From NCBI GenBank assembly GCA_030522415.1, contig CM060127.1, positions 9,757,207-9,821,206 on the forward strand: a stretch of 64,000 nt of DNA, written 5' to 3'. Within the stretch, counting starts at the first letter, position 1. Every line of letters starts with the position of its first letter. Of this stretch, positions 45,502 to 56,745 are shown one piece after another. The notes beneath the pieces are model-generated. The model made no database searches. It saw only the letters and a program-made list of their open reading frames with translations, and was not told the DNA's origin. Origin of the DNA: Channallabes apus. Its lineage: Eukaryota; Chordata; Actinopteri; Siluriformes; Clariidae. Both the position numbers and the translations under genes were made by a program.

Positions 45502-45873
45502 GGCGGCACGGTGGCTTATTAGTTAGCATCCAGTCGCCTCGCACCCTGCCTCAGGTCTGTGTGCATGGATTTGCTGGTTCTCCCTGTGCTTGGTGGACTT
45601 GAGCATAAGTGTGTGTGTATGTGTGTGATATATGATAGGACCCCCTGAGACTTTAGTATACATCAGGGGTCTCCAAATCCAGTCCTGGAGGGCCGGTGAC
45701 CAGCACAGTTTGTAATTCACCAACACCCACTGAACCTAGTAATTAACAGATTAGTTAAATCAGCTGTGTTTGAGAAGAAGAATCACCAAACTGTGTTGGA
45801 CACTGGCTCTCCAGGACTGGATTTGGAGACCCCTAGTATACACGATAAAATGCTATAGGCAATGAGTGAGTGT
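45502..45873 (+). mobile_element. SINE C copy split by a hAT MITE
   Basis: The left half, 45502-45662, begins ggcggcacggtggcttatta. The right half, 45843-45873, reads cgataaaatgctataggcaa and ends in gagtgagtg, the usual family end. The insert at 45663-45834 and its duplicated target account for the gap. Confidence 0.8.
45663..45834. mobile_element. 172-bp hAT-type MITE with 8-bp TSD
   Basis: Flanked by perfect agtataca repeats at 45655-45662 and 45835-45842. The ends are inverted: aggggtctccaaatccagtc on the left and the reverse complement of gactggatttggagacccct on the right. Size, TIRs and 8-bp duplication identify a non-autonomous hAT-type element. Confidence 0.9.
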
Positions 45874-45875
45874 GT

Positions 45876-46423
45876 GTATCTGGTTTCTTGTTTTCTCTCA
45901 ATGTCATTTAAAGCAATTGGCAAAATAATTATGTATTTGATTGAACTCATAATTAAGAACTATTCCCAAGCTTCTGTTCTTCTCCATGTTATCTTTTATG
46001 AACATTCCAGACCAGATTTAACCGCTCCTGCACCCTCCTTTTTGGTGCTACTTGTGTGTGTGTGAACGTCTCACTGAGCACTGACTTATGTGCTTCATTG
46101 AGGGGTTCCCTGGATCCAGACAGGACAAGCAGAATACAGGCTGAGCACTGAGGGACCAAAGGGAGTCTCAGAAAAGAAGAAATCCTTAAATCATGGATGG
46201 GAAATCCAGCCCTGGAGACCCAAACTACATTTGTACCAGGTTGTAAACGAGTTTGTGTTGTAAAGTTGGCCGTTTGAACACTGGGTTCGGTGGCGATTGA
46301 CTTACTGACTAATTTGAGGAGCTACATGGACACATTTTTTCAGAACCTTAGTAAAAAACTGTATAAAATAAAATGTTCAGTTGTGGCGACCCCTAATGGA
46401 GGTAGCTAGAAGAACACTCACTC
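45876..46423. other. unrecognised noncoding DNA
   Basis: No recognisable element, except gtggcgacccctaatggagg at 46384-46403, which looks like the end of a DANA-type SINE. Confidence 0.45.
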
Positions 46424-46499
46424 AATAAGTCATCATCTATCCTGCTTTATCCTGTATTCAGGGTTGTAAAGGGGCCTGGAGCCTATGCCAAGAGACTTA
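46424..46499 (-). mobile_element. SINE C 3' fragment, minus strand
   Basis: Contains catctatcctgctttatcct and cctggagcctatgccaagag, the reverse of the SINE C end. The rest of the element is absent; a DANA-type SINE begins at once. Confidence 0.65.
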
Positions 46500-46715
46500 G
46501 GGCAGTGGTAGGTTTCTTGCGTACCATGGAGAAGGCTTGGGTTTGATTTCCAGTCAATGCCCAAACTCCAGCCACTGGATGCAGTGCCGGTCCCAAGTCC
46601 GGATAAAATGGAAGGGTTGCGCCAGGAAGGGCATCTGTGCCAAGTTGTTGTGCTGACCAGATGGTCCTCTGTGACGATCCCTCGATGGGAGCAGCTGAAA
46701 GATCAACAACAGCTA
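46500..46715 (+). mobile_element. DANA/Mermaid-type SINE
   Basis: Shows a tRNA-like head (gggcagtggtaggtttc), then ccggtcccaagtccggataa, atggaagggttgcgccagga, agggcatctgtgccaag and gggagcagctgaaagatcaa. Closely similar in order to 6440-6655. Confidence 0.75.
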
Positions 46716-47398
46716 GTTTAATATAAAGCTTATGAAAATTCCTTGCATGTTACATGTCTTTCAAAAGACTCAACTTTCCCATATACTGTATATGGCAATG
46801 ATCGCAGTTCTGTAACTGTACCAGGAGCTCAGTTCATGGGTTTTAGTAAGACATTCACTTTTGTGAATTGTGTAGCATCCCAAGTTACTTTAAATGTTCG
46901 CTAAGGTCTTGCAGTGAATTGAAATTTGTTATGGAATTTAACGAGTCTTGGTTAACACCATCACTACTGTATGTTCACTCATGTTGGTTTGCTATTTGTT
47001 ATATAAGTACAAAGAGAGGGCTCAGACATCTGAATGAGCAAGATTGCAGAGAAACATTAAAACAAGCCCCCGTGCAGGTCTGTTACACCCTTTTACAATA
47101 AAACAAAACCATGGCTTTGTTTTATTTTTGTTTTTAATTTTGCTTTTTCACACTATTTCTGAAAAATAGAGATAGAAATACGGAAGGTGTTTAATTTCCG
47201 AACATGAGAATGGATGAGGTTAAAAATTGTAACACAGCTAGCCAGTAGATGGCCTCAGAGACATTCTGGCATCACTTTTAAACTCCTCATATAACATCCA
47301 CTCACGGATATACAGTATACAGTATACAGACTGCAAGAAGTAAATGCACCCCCATAGATTGGGATCATAGATTACAGTATGACTACGATTTATTTCCT
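46716..47398. other. unrecognised noncoding DNA
   Basis: No repeat family or gene recognised. Confidence 0.45.
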
Positions 47399-47560
47399 TC
47401 TTTTCAGACTGCCATCAACTCATGAAAAGAAATTTCTGATTCATAAAGAGATCAGATTGTTGGTAAGTCTGTGGGTGGACTGTCCCAGAGACAAATTGCC
47501 AGGAAACTTGAAACCGTCCTTTCCTACCATTAACAGAATTTCAGTTCACTTTAAAGAAAC
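47399..47560 (+). pseudogene. Tc1-like helix-turn-helix fragment
   Basis: One frame near 47475-47520 reads GLSQRQIARKL, and after a shift STINRI, the typical DNA-binding helix-turn-helix of Tc1 transposases. Nothing of the catalytic domain is seen. It is a short broken remnant. Confidence 0.6.
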
Positions 47561-48558
47561 ACATTAAAAGAAAAAAGAGTAAAACATTATATCCGGTTGA
47601 CTTGGCCCTTCGGAAAGGAGTGCACCTACTGTTCAGCAAATGTTTCCATAACAGTCCAATGCCTAGGAGAGGTGTCGCCCTTAAAACCACTAAAGGAAAG
47701 TCAAAATGTAGCAAAAGTTTTACCTTGTACATTTTGTATAAAAACTAAGCCTGTCTATTCGCTCTATGCACACTACGGGTGTAAATGGAATAAAACCAGG
47801 CTGCTGTGGTCAGATTGACCTGGCCTGTGAGGAAAAGCTTGTCTCAGAGCTGGCACGACCTCCAGAATTTCCTCACAGCATTAGTTTCAGGTTGACAGCG
47901 CAGACACCTACTACTGTGCCAGTCGGAAAAGCGGAAAGAGCTGGTGGCAGGCTGCAGATTAAATAAAGCTGTCTGCTCTGTGCCACTCTAATGGCTTTTC
48001 ATACCACAGCTAAATGCGATAATACTGCTGCGTCAGACGTGCTTGGTAAGGTGAGTTTCTTTAATACTTTGGCTAGGTCTTATGATAAACCATCAAATTC
48101 ATCATCCAGTTATGGTTAGACAATATCAACAAAGTCATGCCTTTCAAAGTTCATAAAGATCATGTCATGTCAACCGGTGTTGTGTGGAAACAGAGAGTGT
48201 GATCGGCTTACCGTACACCTAAAACGTTTAAAGCACGGCATGTTTAGAGTTCCAGTGGTAGACTGAGTTACAGTATAAAGATGATTTTGCCAGTCTGGCT
48301 GAAAACAAAACCGTTTTATGCATCAGCATCTTTTGATGTTGTGAAACAGTTCAAGGACAGGGACTCAAATATCGATTTCTCTCAAGCAATCTCAACTCCG
48401 TGCAATACTCATGTCAACTGCTTTCCTGCTGTTACTGATTGATCGACGATGCAGTTCGATCATTACCGAAGAGTTGAGTAATAGACTTAATAAATTTCTA
48501 TTTGTTTTACAGGCATGAAACAACAAGCAATAATGCTGAAATCCAATTACTGCAGGAA
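47561..48558. other. unrecognised noncoding DNA
   Basis: No repeat or gene recognised. Confidence 0.45.
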
Positions 48559-48569
48559 AGTTTTATTCT

Positions 48570-48893
48570 AAGGCGGCATGGTGGTGTAGTGGTTAGCACT
48601 GTTGCCTTGCACCTCCAGGGTCTGCGTTCAATTCCTGTCCAAGCTCTACTCCCGTCTCTGTGTGGTGGGTTTCCTCCCACAGTCCAAAGATCTGCAGATT
48701 AAGTTAATTGTCATTGCCAAATTGCTCAGAGAAAGTGAATGAGTATGTGAGTCAGTGTGTGTGTGCCCTGTGATGGATTGGCATCCTGTCCAGTGTGTAC
48801 TCTGCCTTATGCCCTAAGCCTCCTGGGATAGGCTCCAGGCCCCCCGCAACTTTTAACAGTACATGATAAAGCGGTGTAGACGATGAGTGAGTG
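48570..48893 (+). mobile_element. SINE C with 11-bp target duplication
   Basis: Flanked by agttttattct at 48559-48569 and 48894-48904. The head is aggcggcatggtggtgtag and the tail is gatgagtgagtg, a tail variant different from (GAAT)n. Confidence 0.9.
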
Positions 48894-48904
48894 AGTTTTA
48901 TTCT

Positions 48905-49321
48905 GGAGCATAAATTCTATTTTGTAACTTCATATTTATTTATTTACCCCTCACATATACATTGACCACAGATGAAAAATAAAAACATTAAACTCACCTA
49001 GGTTTTGGGTTCTCCTTGTCCAAATGGAAGGTTCTGGCCCCTCACAGAGTCTCTGGTGTTGTATTGTAGTTTTTGGAAATAGGATGTTGGAAGTCGATCC
49101 TTTAAATGCTGTGGGTTGGCGGCGGATTGGGGAGGGGCATCCTGGACTGTGACATGGGGAGTTTGGAAGCTGAGTTAGCATGTGTGGGCTCTTTGCTTGC
49201 TGGGCCTCATGGCAGGCTGTGGTGCACTGGGTGTTTGGTCCTGGTCAATTTGTCCTGGTCAGCATTTACAATTTGTGCTGCATTTTCTGCTCTGTGGGAT
49301 GAGACTGGATCAGCACCAGGC
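48905..49321. other. unrecognised DNA, possibly a decayed transposon
   Basis: The part 49085-49300 has a faint likeness to the family at 19072-19512 (atcctttaaatgctgtgggt). I do not claim it as an element. Confidence 0.35.
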
Positions 49322-49643
49322 TGATGAAACTGGCTCTCATGAAGACCCTCCCAGAAAAGCAAGACCAAAAGTCACCTCTGCTGCAGAGGAGAAGTTCATA
49401 TGGAGTTACCAGCCTCAGAAATCAACAATTAACAAACAGCACCTAAGATTAGAGCAGATGAAGATGAAGGCTTTACAGAGCATACAGTAAGTAGCAGATA
49501 CATCTCAATATGAACTGATCGAAGGAGATTATTGGAAAACATTTGGATGCCTTCAGCATTGTTCTACATTGTCAAAGGAAATAAGAAAAAACAGGAAAGA
49601 CCATGAAATTGGAAGGTGTGTCCAAACTTTCGACTGGTAGTGT
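49322..49643 (+). pseudogene. Tc1-like transposon relic with central deletion
   Basis: The N-terminal coding part reads DETGSHEDPPRKARPKVTSA and then AEEKF, close to the start of the second DNA-binding half in a common fish Tc1 family. The coding core is missing. The right end (gaaggtgtgtccaaactttc, gactggtagtgtac) is the family terminal repeat followed by TA. Only the two flanks of the gene survive. Confidence 0.7.
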
Positions 49644-50160
49644 ACAGTATACAGTATATTGTGGCTGATCAGTGTAAAGCTTGAATGGTATTATGGATTG
49701 AAAGCAAAGTGTAGGTTATTGGGGCAAAAAGGCATATGCTGTCAGTAAGTGTCCTTTTCAATCAAATTCAATTCACATCTCAATTTGTGCCTCTGTATGA
49801 TCATCCTGGCGAGTCGTGACCTCTTTATCTCTGGGGATGGCATTTTGACCGTGTGCCAGATGGATGCAGTGGATTCACTGAAGGAGACAAATACAGATCA
49901 TGTAACTAATCCACTTCCTGTAAGATCCTGACTCAGTCTGTATGTATTTCAATTCATTAAATTCTGTGTATATGCCTTGGATGTACAGTAAAACATCTCT
50001 GATATAAAAGCATATACAAGGCCAACTTATTCCTTATATTAAATGTCTTTTTTTTCTCTTTTTTTCAGATGCAAGATGGTTTAGATGGAATAGATCTTAT
50101 TCTCACGTTCACAAGACAGGGTTATTTATTTTAAGGAGTTGTTGCTACATTTAGCATTTT
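49644..50160. other. unrecognised noncoding DNA
   Basis: Nothing recognised beyond a T-rich run near 50047-50067. Confidence 0.45.
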
Positions 50161-50260
50161 TTGCCTCTATGCCTATGGATCCACCATGGATTGGATGCAT
50201 TGGGGAGCAAGGAAGCCAACTCGTCCTCCAACATCCCTGCTAGCGTCGAAAAACACTACA
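50161..50260 (+). other. probable 3' part of a gypsy 5' LTR
   Basis: The sequence directly left of the primer-binding site should be the LTR end, and it does end in CA at 50260. The left border of the LTR is not visible, so this is a minimal extent. Confidence 0.4.
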
Positions 50261-50261
50261 T

Positions 50262-50278
50262 TGGTGTCAGAAGTGGGA
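50262..50278 (+). promoter_or_regulatory. retrotransposon primer-binding site
   Basis: tggtgtcagaagtggga begins with TGG, complementary to a tRNA CCA end, and resembles the tRNA-Leu-type site of fish gypsy elements. It follows the CA LTR end by one base. Confidence 0.65.
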
Positions 50279-50990
50279 TGGAGAGTCTCGAGTTGGAGCG
50301 AACGGCGGAGGACCTGTGGAGGATCCAAGAGGGCCGCCGAGTTGTAGCACACAAGAGACCGTTTTTCTAGGTCACATAATTAGTGCCCAAGGGATTGCTA
50401 CCGACCCAGTCAAAATCGCTGCGGTACAGAATTGGCCCGAACCGATAAATGTGTCACAGCTACGCACCTTCCTAGGCTTAGCCTCTTACTACCGGCAGTT
50501 CGTGAAAAACTTTTTCCATGATCGACAGCCCGCTGCACGGGTTAACGAAAAAGAACCAGCCGTTTTGCTGGGACATTGCACATGCACGTGCTTTCGCTCA
50601 GTTGCGTGAAGCTTTGATCACGTGTCCCGTTCTTGATTATCCGGATGCATCGCGAACGTTCATCCTTAACACGGACGCGAGCGATGTACTGTAGGGCTGG
50701 GAGCTGTACTGTCTCAGGTTTCCGGTGTCCAAAAGCGGGTTGCCGCGTATTTTAGCCGTGCGTTGTTTCTGGACTGGAGTAGAATTACTGCGTCACGCGG
50801 CACGAGTTGTTAGCGGTCGTCGCGGCTCTAAAACATTTCTGGGCATACTTATACGGGCAACCCTTCTTGCTGCGGACTGATCACGGTTCGCTAGTTTGGC
50901 TGCTCAGTTTTAAAGAGCCCGAGGGGCAGTTAGCGCGTTGGCTCGAGCGGCTGCAAGACTACAGCTTCACTATCCAAAGTGAAGCTACAT
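50279..50990 (+). pseudogene. gypsy gag start joined to RT end and RNase H, broken
   Basis: From 50279, MESLELERTAEDLW looks like a gag N terminus. Around 50345-50365 the sequence changes abruptly to the RT thumb region, with FLGHIISAQGIATDPVKI and LRTFLGLASYYRQFVKNF (frame 50316-50609), so a large deletion joined them. RNase H follows: NTDASDV (about 50670-50690), a stop-containing stretch, then LLRTDHGSLVWL (frame 50807-50995). The catalytic YMDD box of RT is absent. Several frames are needed to read it. Confidence 0.85.
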
Positions 50991-52400
50991 GCTAATGCCG
51001 ACGCTTTGTCCCACCGGCCGTGCAGCGAAGCACACTGTCAGTACTGCGCGCGGGTGGAGGAGCGATTGTGCGGTCGCAACGTGGACCAATCTCCGAAACC
51101 GCCGATCCGCAACATTCCCCCCGTTAAATCCTCCGGACCCCCCGGGGGTGATCAGCAGACCGAGCCGGCATGCAGCCGAGTTACTGCCACGTCTAGGGCA
51201 CCGTCCACAGTAGCGTCGCCTGTGCCACAGCTGGACAGGGAGCAGCTCTTTGCCGAGCAGGAGAATGACCTGGTTCTGCATCAAGTACTCGGTTGGGTTA
51301 AAGCGGGCCTTAGACCGGATCTGGGGCTAGAGGTTAAAGCTCTCCACTCGAAGTTCACCCGCCTAGCGTTGCAGGAAGGTTTACTCTATCGCCGCTGGGA
51401 ACAGCCCTGTAGCGCTGGCGAGTGTTTACAGCTGCTGGTGCCGAGGACTTTGCAGGCATGTGTACTGGGGATGGTTCATGGGCATGCGGGCTCGGGACAC
51501 TTTGGAGTAGCTAAAACGCTTGCTTCTACTGGCCGGGTTGTCATACTGATAGCGAGCTCTTTGTGCACAGATGTGACTTCTGCACGGCAAAGAAGGGCCC
51601 TACCCAGTGCTCGCGAGCACCGCTGCAGGACTTTCGGGTGGGGGCACCTATGGAGAGTATGGGCGTGGACATTCTTGACCCGTTTCCCATTTCCGATCGC
51701 GGTAACCGTTATGTGCTGGTAGCCATGGATTATTTCACGAAGTGGCCGGAGGCTTTTGCGGTGCCTGATCAGAGCGCTTCCACCACGGCTCAAGTGCTAG
51801 TGGATGAGGTGTTCAGCTGATTTGGCGCCCCGGAGCAGTTACACAGCGATCAGGGGCGAAACTTCGAGGCGGAGGTGTTTGCGGCGGGCTCGTGGAACGA
51901 TTTAATCGGACGCTCACCACACAGCTCGCTATGCTTATCAACGATCGGCAACGAGACTGGGATGAACATTTGCCCCTCGTGCTCTGGGCATACCGCACAG
52001 CGGTGCAGGAGTTATCCCAGCTAACGCCAGCTGCTTTAATGTTTGGCCGCAAGCTGCGCACTCCCGTGGACCACCTCCAGAGTCGGATTTACCCACAAAG
52101 CCTGGATTGGATTATTTCCGTTCTTTGCGAGACAAAATGTTCCGCGTGCACGATTTGGCGCATAAACATTTGGCGGACACTGGTGTTAAGCAGCCCCGTG
52201 TTTATGACACGCACAGCCGAGGGCAAGACTTTGCCATCGGAGAGCAGGTATGGGTGAATTCCCCCGGAAGGAAAAGAGGGCTTTCACCCAAGCTCATGTC
52301 CCACTGGGTGGGCCCCTGCACGGTAACTGCCCAGCTCTCCGATGTCGTCTACCGGGTGCGGCTGGCGGGGCTGAAAGGGAACAGCCAGAAGACAAAGTAA
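50979..52400 (+). pseudogene. gypsy integrase region, broken
   Basis: The HHCC zinc-binding part is recognisable at about 51430-51600 (VLGMVHGHAGSGHFGVAKT, then CDFCTAKKG in another frame). The DDE core begins with MGVDILDPFPISD (frame 51563-51820) and continues after a stop with HSDQGRNF, holding the second Asp. MERFNRTL, with the catalytic Glu, comes only about 16 residues later instead of the usual 35, because a segment is missing near 51885. The C-terminal part keeps GEQVWV and GPCTVT motifs (frame 52107-52400). The 247-codon frame 50979-51722 is this region before a shift. Not functional. Confidence 0.85.
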
Positions 52401-52971
52401 AACAATGGCTACTTACAGTTTTCTGAAAGAAAAACAGGGTGTTTTTTTTTTAAAGCTCAACCTGTCAGCTGCAGATAAAGTAAATTTCTGAGCATTAGCT
52501 TACTTAGGCAGTGACTGTTTATCACCGGATCAGTAAGATGTGCTGTTCCTGTATGTAATTTATGAAGCGAGAAGCTCCTACTCCCTTCATCAACAATGTT
52601 TTCTGTAACCTCCTATCCCTCCTCTATCTCATCTTTGTTTTAGTTCATTTCCTTTTTCCCCCTCCATCTCTTTAAGCCTGAGCATCCCCTGTGGATGAAC
52701 TATGTTTTGTGGGGGTTTTTTTGTTTGTTTTTTTAGCTTTCCAGGTTATCATGCCATTCGTCAATGGCATAAGATGCACATCTTTGCTTTCATAATAGCC
52801 ACTGGGGCAGATTCAACAAAAAAAAAATTATTTTGCATTCTGGGTCTTGCACAATAAAAGCCTGAGCCTCCTGCATGAGATAGGAACTCAAAGGCTTTCT
52901 GTAGATTTCCCCATGAGTAATAACCTGAGTACTAAAGAATATGCAGATCAAAGTAATACTGTAATACAATA
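52401..52971. other. unrecognised noncoding DNA
   Basis: No LTR or other element seen; T- and A-rich runs near 52442, 52710 and 52820. Confidence 0.45.
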
Positions 52972-52973
52972 TA

Positions 52974-53933
52974 CACTCACCTAAAGGAATATTAGCAACA
53001 CCTGTTCAATTTCTCATTAATGCAATTATCTAATCAACCAATCACATGGCAGTTGCTTCAATGCATTTAGGGGTGTGGTCTTGGTCAAGACAATCTCCTG
53101 AACTCCAAACTGAATTTCAGAATGGGAAAGAAAGGTGATTTAAGCAATTTTGAGCGTGGCATGGTTGTTAGTGCCAGACGGGCCAGTCTGAGTATTTCAC
53201 AATCTGCTCAGTTACTGGGATTTTCATGCACAACCATTTCTAGGGTTTACAAAGAATGGTGTGAAAAGGGAAAAACATCCAGTATGCGGCAGTCCTGTGG
53301 GCGAAAATGCCTTGTTGATGCTTGAGGTCAGAGGAGAATGGGCCGACTGATTCAAGCTGATAGAAGAGCAACTTTGAGTGAAATAACCAGTCAAATGGTA
53401 GAGTCATAATTTGGCATGAACAGAATGAGAACATGGATCCATCATGCCTTGTTACCACTGTGCAGGCTGGTGGTGGTGGTGGTGTAATGGTGTGGGGGAT
53501 GTTTTCTTGGCACACTTTAGGCCCCTTAGTGCCAATTGGGCATCGTTTAAATGCCACGGGCTACCTGAGCATTGTTTCCGACCATGTACATCCCTTTATG
53601 AACACCATGTACCCATCCTCTGATGGCTACTTCTCGCAGGATAATGCACCATGTCACAAAGCTCGAATCATTTCAAATTGGTTTCTTGAACATGACAATG
53701 ACTTCATTGTACTAAAATGGCCCCCACAGTCACCAGATCTCAACAAAATAGAGCCATCAACCCAAATCTCCATCACCTGCAAGATGCTATCCTATCAATT
53801 GGGCCAACATTTCTAAAGAATGCTTTCAGCACCTTGTTGAATCTATGACACGTAGAATTGAGGCAGTTCTGAAGGCGAAAGGGGGTCAAACACCGTATTA
53901 GTATGGTGTTCCTAATAATGCTTTAGGTGAGTG
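52974..53933 (+). mobile_element. Tc1-like element with both ends, internally deleted
   Basis: The 960-bp element is flanked by TA at 52972-52973 and 53934-53935. Its ends are inverted: cactcacctaaaggaatatt on the left and the reverse complement of aataatgctttaggtgagtg on the right. This is the best-preserved copy of the family also present, on the minus strand, at 11127-12004 and 38690-39528. Confidence 0.9.
53122..53899 (+). pseudogene. Tc1-like transposase, deleted core
   Basis: The N terminus is good: MGKKGDLSNFERGMVVSA, then the helix-turn-helix SISQSAQLLGFSCTTISRVY, until a stop at 53323. The next open part (53433-53816) starts with DPSCLVTTVQAGGGGGVMVW and contains SQDNAPCHKARI with the second catalytic Asp, then WPPQSPDLNKIEP with the catalytic Glu. 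The segment with the first catalytic Asp is deleted, and a second deletion follows the Glu. It therefore cannot be active. The end QTPY is intact (53890-53899). Confidence 0.88.
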
Positions 53934-53956
53934 TATAATACACTGTATATAATACA

Positions 53957-54180
53957 CTATAAAGTTCAAAGTTCAAAGACTTTTGTCATTTCAACCATAT
54001 ACAGTTAGTACACAGTGAAACGAAACAACGCTCCTCCAGGACCAAGGTCCTACATGTAACATAAATTTCAACATAAATTAACAGAAACACTAAACTAGCT
54101 AACTAAAGAGGCCTGGTTAGCTGGCTAGCAGAGACAAGACAGATAGACCTAACATAAATTACAGCATACATTTACAAAAA
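53957..54180 (+). repeat. dispersed repeat fragment
   Basis: The words gacttttgtcatttcaacca, cagtgaaacgaaacaacgct, cctccaggaccaaggtccta and agctagcagagac-like sequence resemble a repeat seen in several fish genomes. I cannot assign a class. Confidence 0.4.
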
Positions 54181-54389
54181 CTAACTAGCTAAGTAAGACT
54201 AATATTAATTTCTAATACTTTTAATGTTTCCTTGGATCGCCTTTACCTTTGATTATGGTGCACATATGCAGCTTTATGCAATGACACATTTATTTCCAGC
54301 AATCACTTTGGACTCGGATCTTGTATTGATGAATAAAAATGTTCCATAAAGCCTTCTCTAGAACATACTAAAGACTTTCAAATAGGTCA

Positions 54390-54985
54390 GGTCATGTGTG
54401 GAAATAATTCCTCATGCTCTCAGAGCCACTCTATTACTATTGAAGGCTGGAATACGTGTGCCATCAGGGAAGAAAGACTCCATAGATGTGATAATCTGGC
54501 CATTCAGTACATTCAGGTCGTCAGCTGACTTCATTTTATTGCCACATAACATTGCTGAGTCTCAACATGAGCAACTGAAGCAACCCCAGATCATAAGACT
54601 AACTCCAGAGACTTGTACATTGGACTCTATGCATGATGGGTGCATCGCTTCATGTGCTTCCCTTCTCACCCTGACACGCCCATTGCAATGGAATAGGCTC
54701 CATCTGGACTCATCAGACCACATGACCTTTTTCCACTCATATTCTTCATTTGCTTCCTGATCACATTTCTTGTTTGAAGTTGATGTCCTTGTTATCCTTT
54801 CAGGGTTTTTAATGCATTGGACAGTCCTTAACCCACTTCCAGTCTTTTTAGCCTTCATTTCCCTAGTTGTTTTCTTTGCTTGATGAAGGCCAATCGGTTT
54901 AGCCTTCTGAAACACATGAACATCTTTTTCCACAGGAGCATGGAATAGCTTAGCATTAAGATAGTTGTCAACTGCTAAAACATAT
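54390..54985 (-). pseudogene. Tc1-like transposase relic, minus strand
   Basis: The open part 54562-54933 reads WKKVMWSDESRWSLFHCNGR, holding the first catalytic Asp, then SGVSLMIWGCFSCS. The linker before it, TSTSNKKCDQEANEE, is less typical. The region beyond, with the remaining Asp and Glu, is not open. The same family lies on the plus strand at 23610-24010. The 120-codon plus-strand frame 54398-54760 is a shadow. Confidence 0.8.
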
Positions 54986-56066
54986 TTATTGCAGTAATCA
55001 TTAAATCAAAAGCTCTTATTTATAAAGTATTTGCTTATTTAAATCAAAGGAGTGCATTTTTAAATGGCCAGGCAGTGTACATGATAATAACTCAGTCCTT
55101 TCTTAACTATATTAAATTTTATATCCAGAAATACTATATAGACAATGAACAGTTTGATGAACTTAATGTCAACAGGCAGGCAAATAGATGAGTAAACAAA
55201 TACTGTACACAGGCAGAAAATGATGTACATTATTAATTCACAAGAGGAGATTTGCATTCTAGAAATAGAATATCATCCCTATTAAGGTTTCAAAGTTTGT
55301 TACATGGCTTAAAAGGTTTACTGTATAAAATTCATCTGCAATCATGGTTATCATGCCATGGGGCAAAGACAGATCCTTAAAGTACCTACAGTACAGCACA
55401 AGTTTTCAGTTTCATCCTGAAAGAGCCGAAGTGACTGCAGGCATTCGTTCTAACCAAACAAGAGCCACATGTCAGGGGCACCACACCTGACTCCACTTGT
55501 TCTTGTTTAATCAGTAAATTTCTAATCAACTATCAAATCTGCCTCCATTTTCATGTTTTTTCTGTTTGATTGAAACAAAAAACTTGCGGCCAGACACGAG
55601 TGCCATGGAGGAATTGGGAATAGTAAAAGTTTGCCAGCTGGAAGGGTCTAGGCCACATGGTGAGTATAATTAAATATAGCACTGAATATCACGTAGTTTG
55701 GATTCCCAGTATATAATGGCAAGCAACTGGTAGGCGTTAGTTAATCCTGTCTGACCAGTGACTAGACAATTAGAGCAAAGAGCATCATAGAGATTAGAGA
55801 GACAGAGAGATATTTGATCACTGGCACTCTATCATGACTGAAGGTTGATATCAAAGTGCTTCCATTATTTCACAGTCAAGGTCACAACTGATGATGACTA
55901 CGAAACAGGATTAGCGTAGAATCACAGTGTTTTTAGATTCAGGGCTTGATGGCAAATTTGGGCTTCACTTAACAAGTCACAAATTAATTAACAAAAGAAT
56001 GTAGTTAATTTAGTAAATTGGAAATGTCGAGCACTTTACTTTGAATTGGACTAATTACATACTGTA
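54986..56066. other. unrecognised noncoding DNA
   Basis: A possible Tc1 end near 55060-55080 (ggccaggcagtgta) belongs to the relic on the left. Nothing else recognised. Confidence 0.45.
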
Positions 56067-56434
56067 GTGGTGGCAGAGTGGCTTACTGGTTAGCAGTGTT
56101 GCCTTGCACCTCCAGGGTGTGAGTTCGATTCCCAGCTTGGGGTCTGTGTGCGTACAGCAAAGTTTATACATAGTAAAGTTTACATGTTCTCCCCGTGCCT
56201 GGTGGGTTTTCTTCAGGTACTCCTATTTCCTCCCACTGTCCAAAGACATGCAAATTAAGCTGATTGGTTTCCAAATTGCCCGATGTGTGTGTGTGCCCTG
56301 CGATGTAGTGGCACCCCATCAGGGTGTACCCCGCCTCGTGCCCTATTGTGCCCTAAGTCTCCTGGGATAGGCTCCGCCCCCCTTCCCCCCACGACCCTGT
56401 ATACAGGATAAAGTGATAGTGAGTGAGTGAGTGA
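56067..56434 (+). mobile_element. SINE C copy
   Basis: Begins gtggcagagtggcttactgg, then gagttcgattcccag (B box), gtttacatgttctccccgtg, tcctcccactgtccaaag and a gtgagtgagtgag tail. A small insertion is present near the start (about 56155-56180). No clear target duplication. Confidence 0.85.
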
Positions 56435-56745
56435 GGTACAAGTCATATGTATAAACTTTTGCACGGATAAAATTACAACTGTAAAGTTTTTTGTCTAATG
56501 TAGAAGCATTAAAACTATATAACAAAATATTATATCAATAAAAAAAAGTTAAGACCAGCATGTCTTTAATCCAAAGTCTTTAAATTGAACTTCGATACCT
56601 AAACAAGTCACTATCGCTTCAGAAATTTAATGCGATCTTGAAACAGTTATCTGAGTAAGTTTACACTAATAGTGGGTGAGTTTTGTATTTGTGTTTTTAC
56701 ATAAATGGGCTAAAATGACCATGTGTGCATTGACATGTAGAACAG
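56435..56745. other. unrecognised noncoding DNA
   Basis: AT-rich, featureless. Confidence 0.45.

Larger units (their letters stand above)
50262..52400 (+). mobile_element. Ty3/gypsy retrotransposon, collapsed
   Basis: The element keeps its primer-binding site, a short gag start, the end of reverse transcriptase, RNase H and most of integrase, in the usual gypsy order (RT, RNase H, IN). Most of gag, the protease and the catalytic half of RT are deleted. Frameshifts and stops break the pol frame many times. I see no 3' LTR after 52400. GC content is clearly higher than in the surrounding DNA. A full element would be about 5 kb, so more than half is missing. It cannot move by itself. Confidence 0.88.

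Noticed and set aside
50979..51722. 247-codon frame as a host gene
   Set aside because: It is the integrase region of a broken gypsy element, ending at a frameshift.
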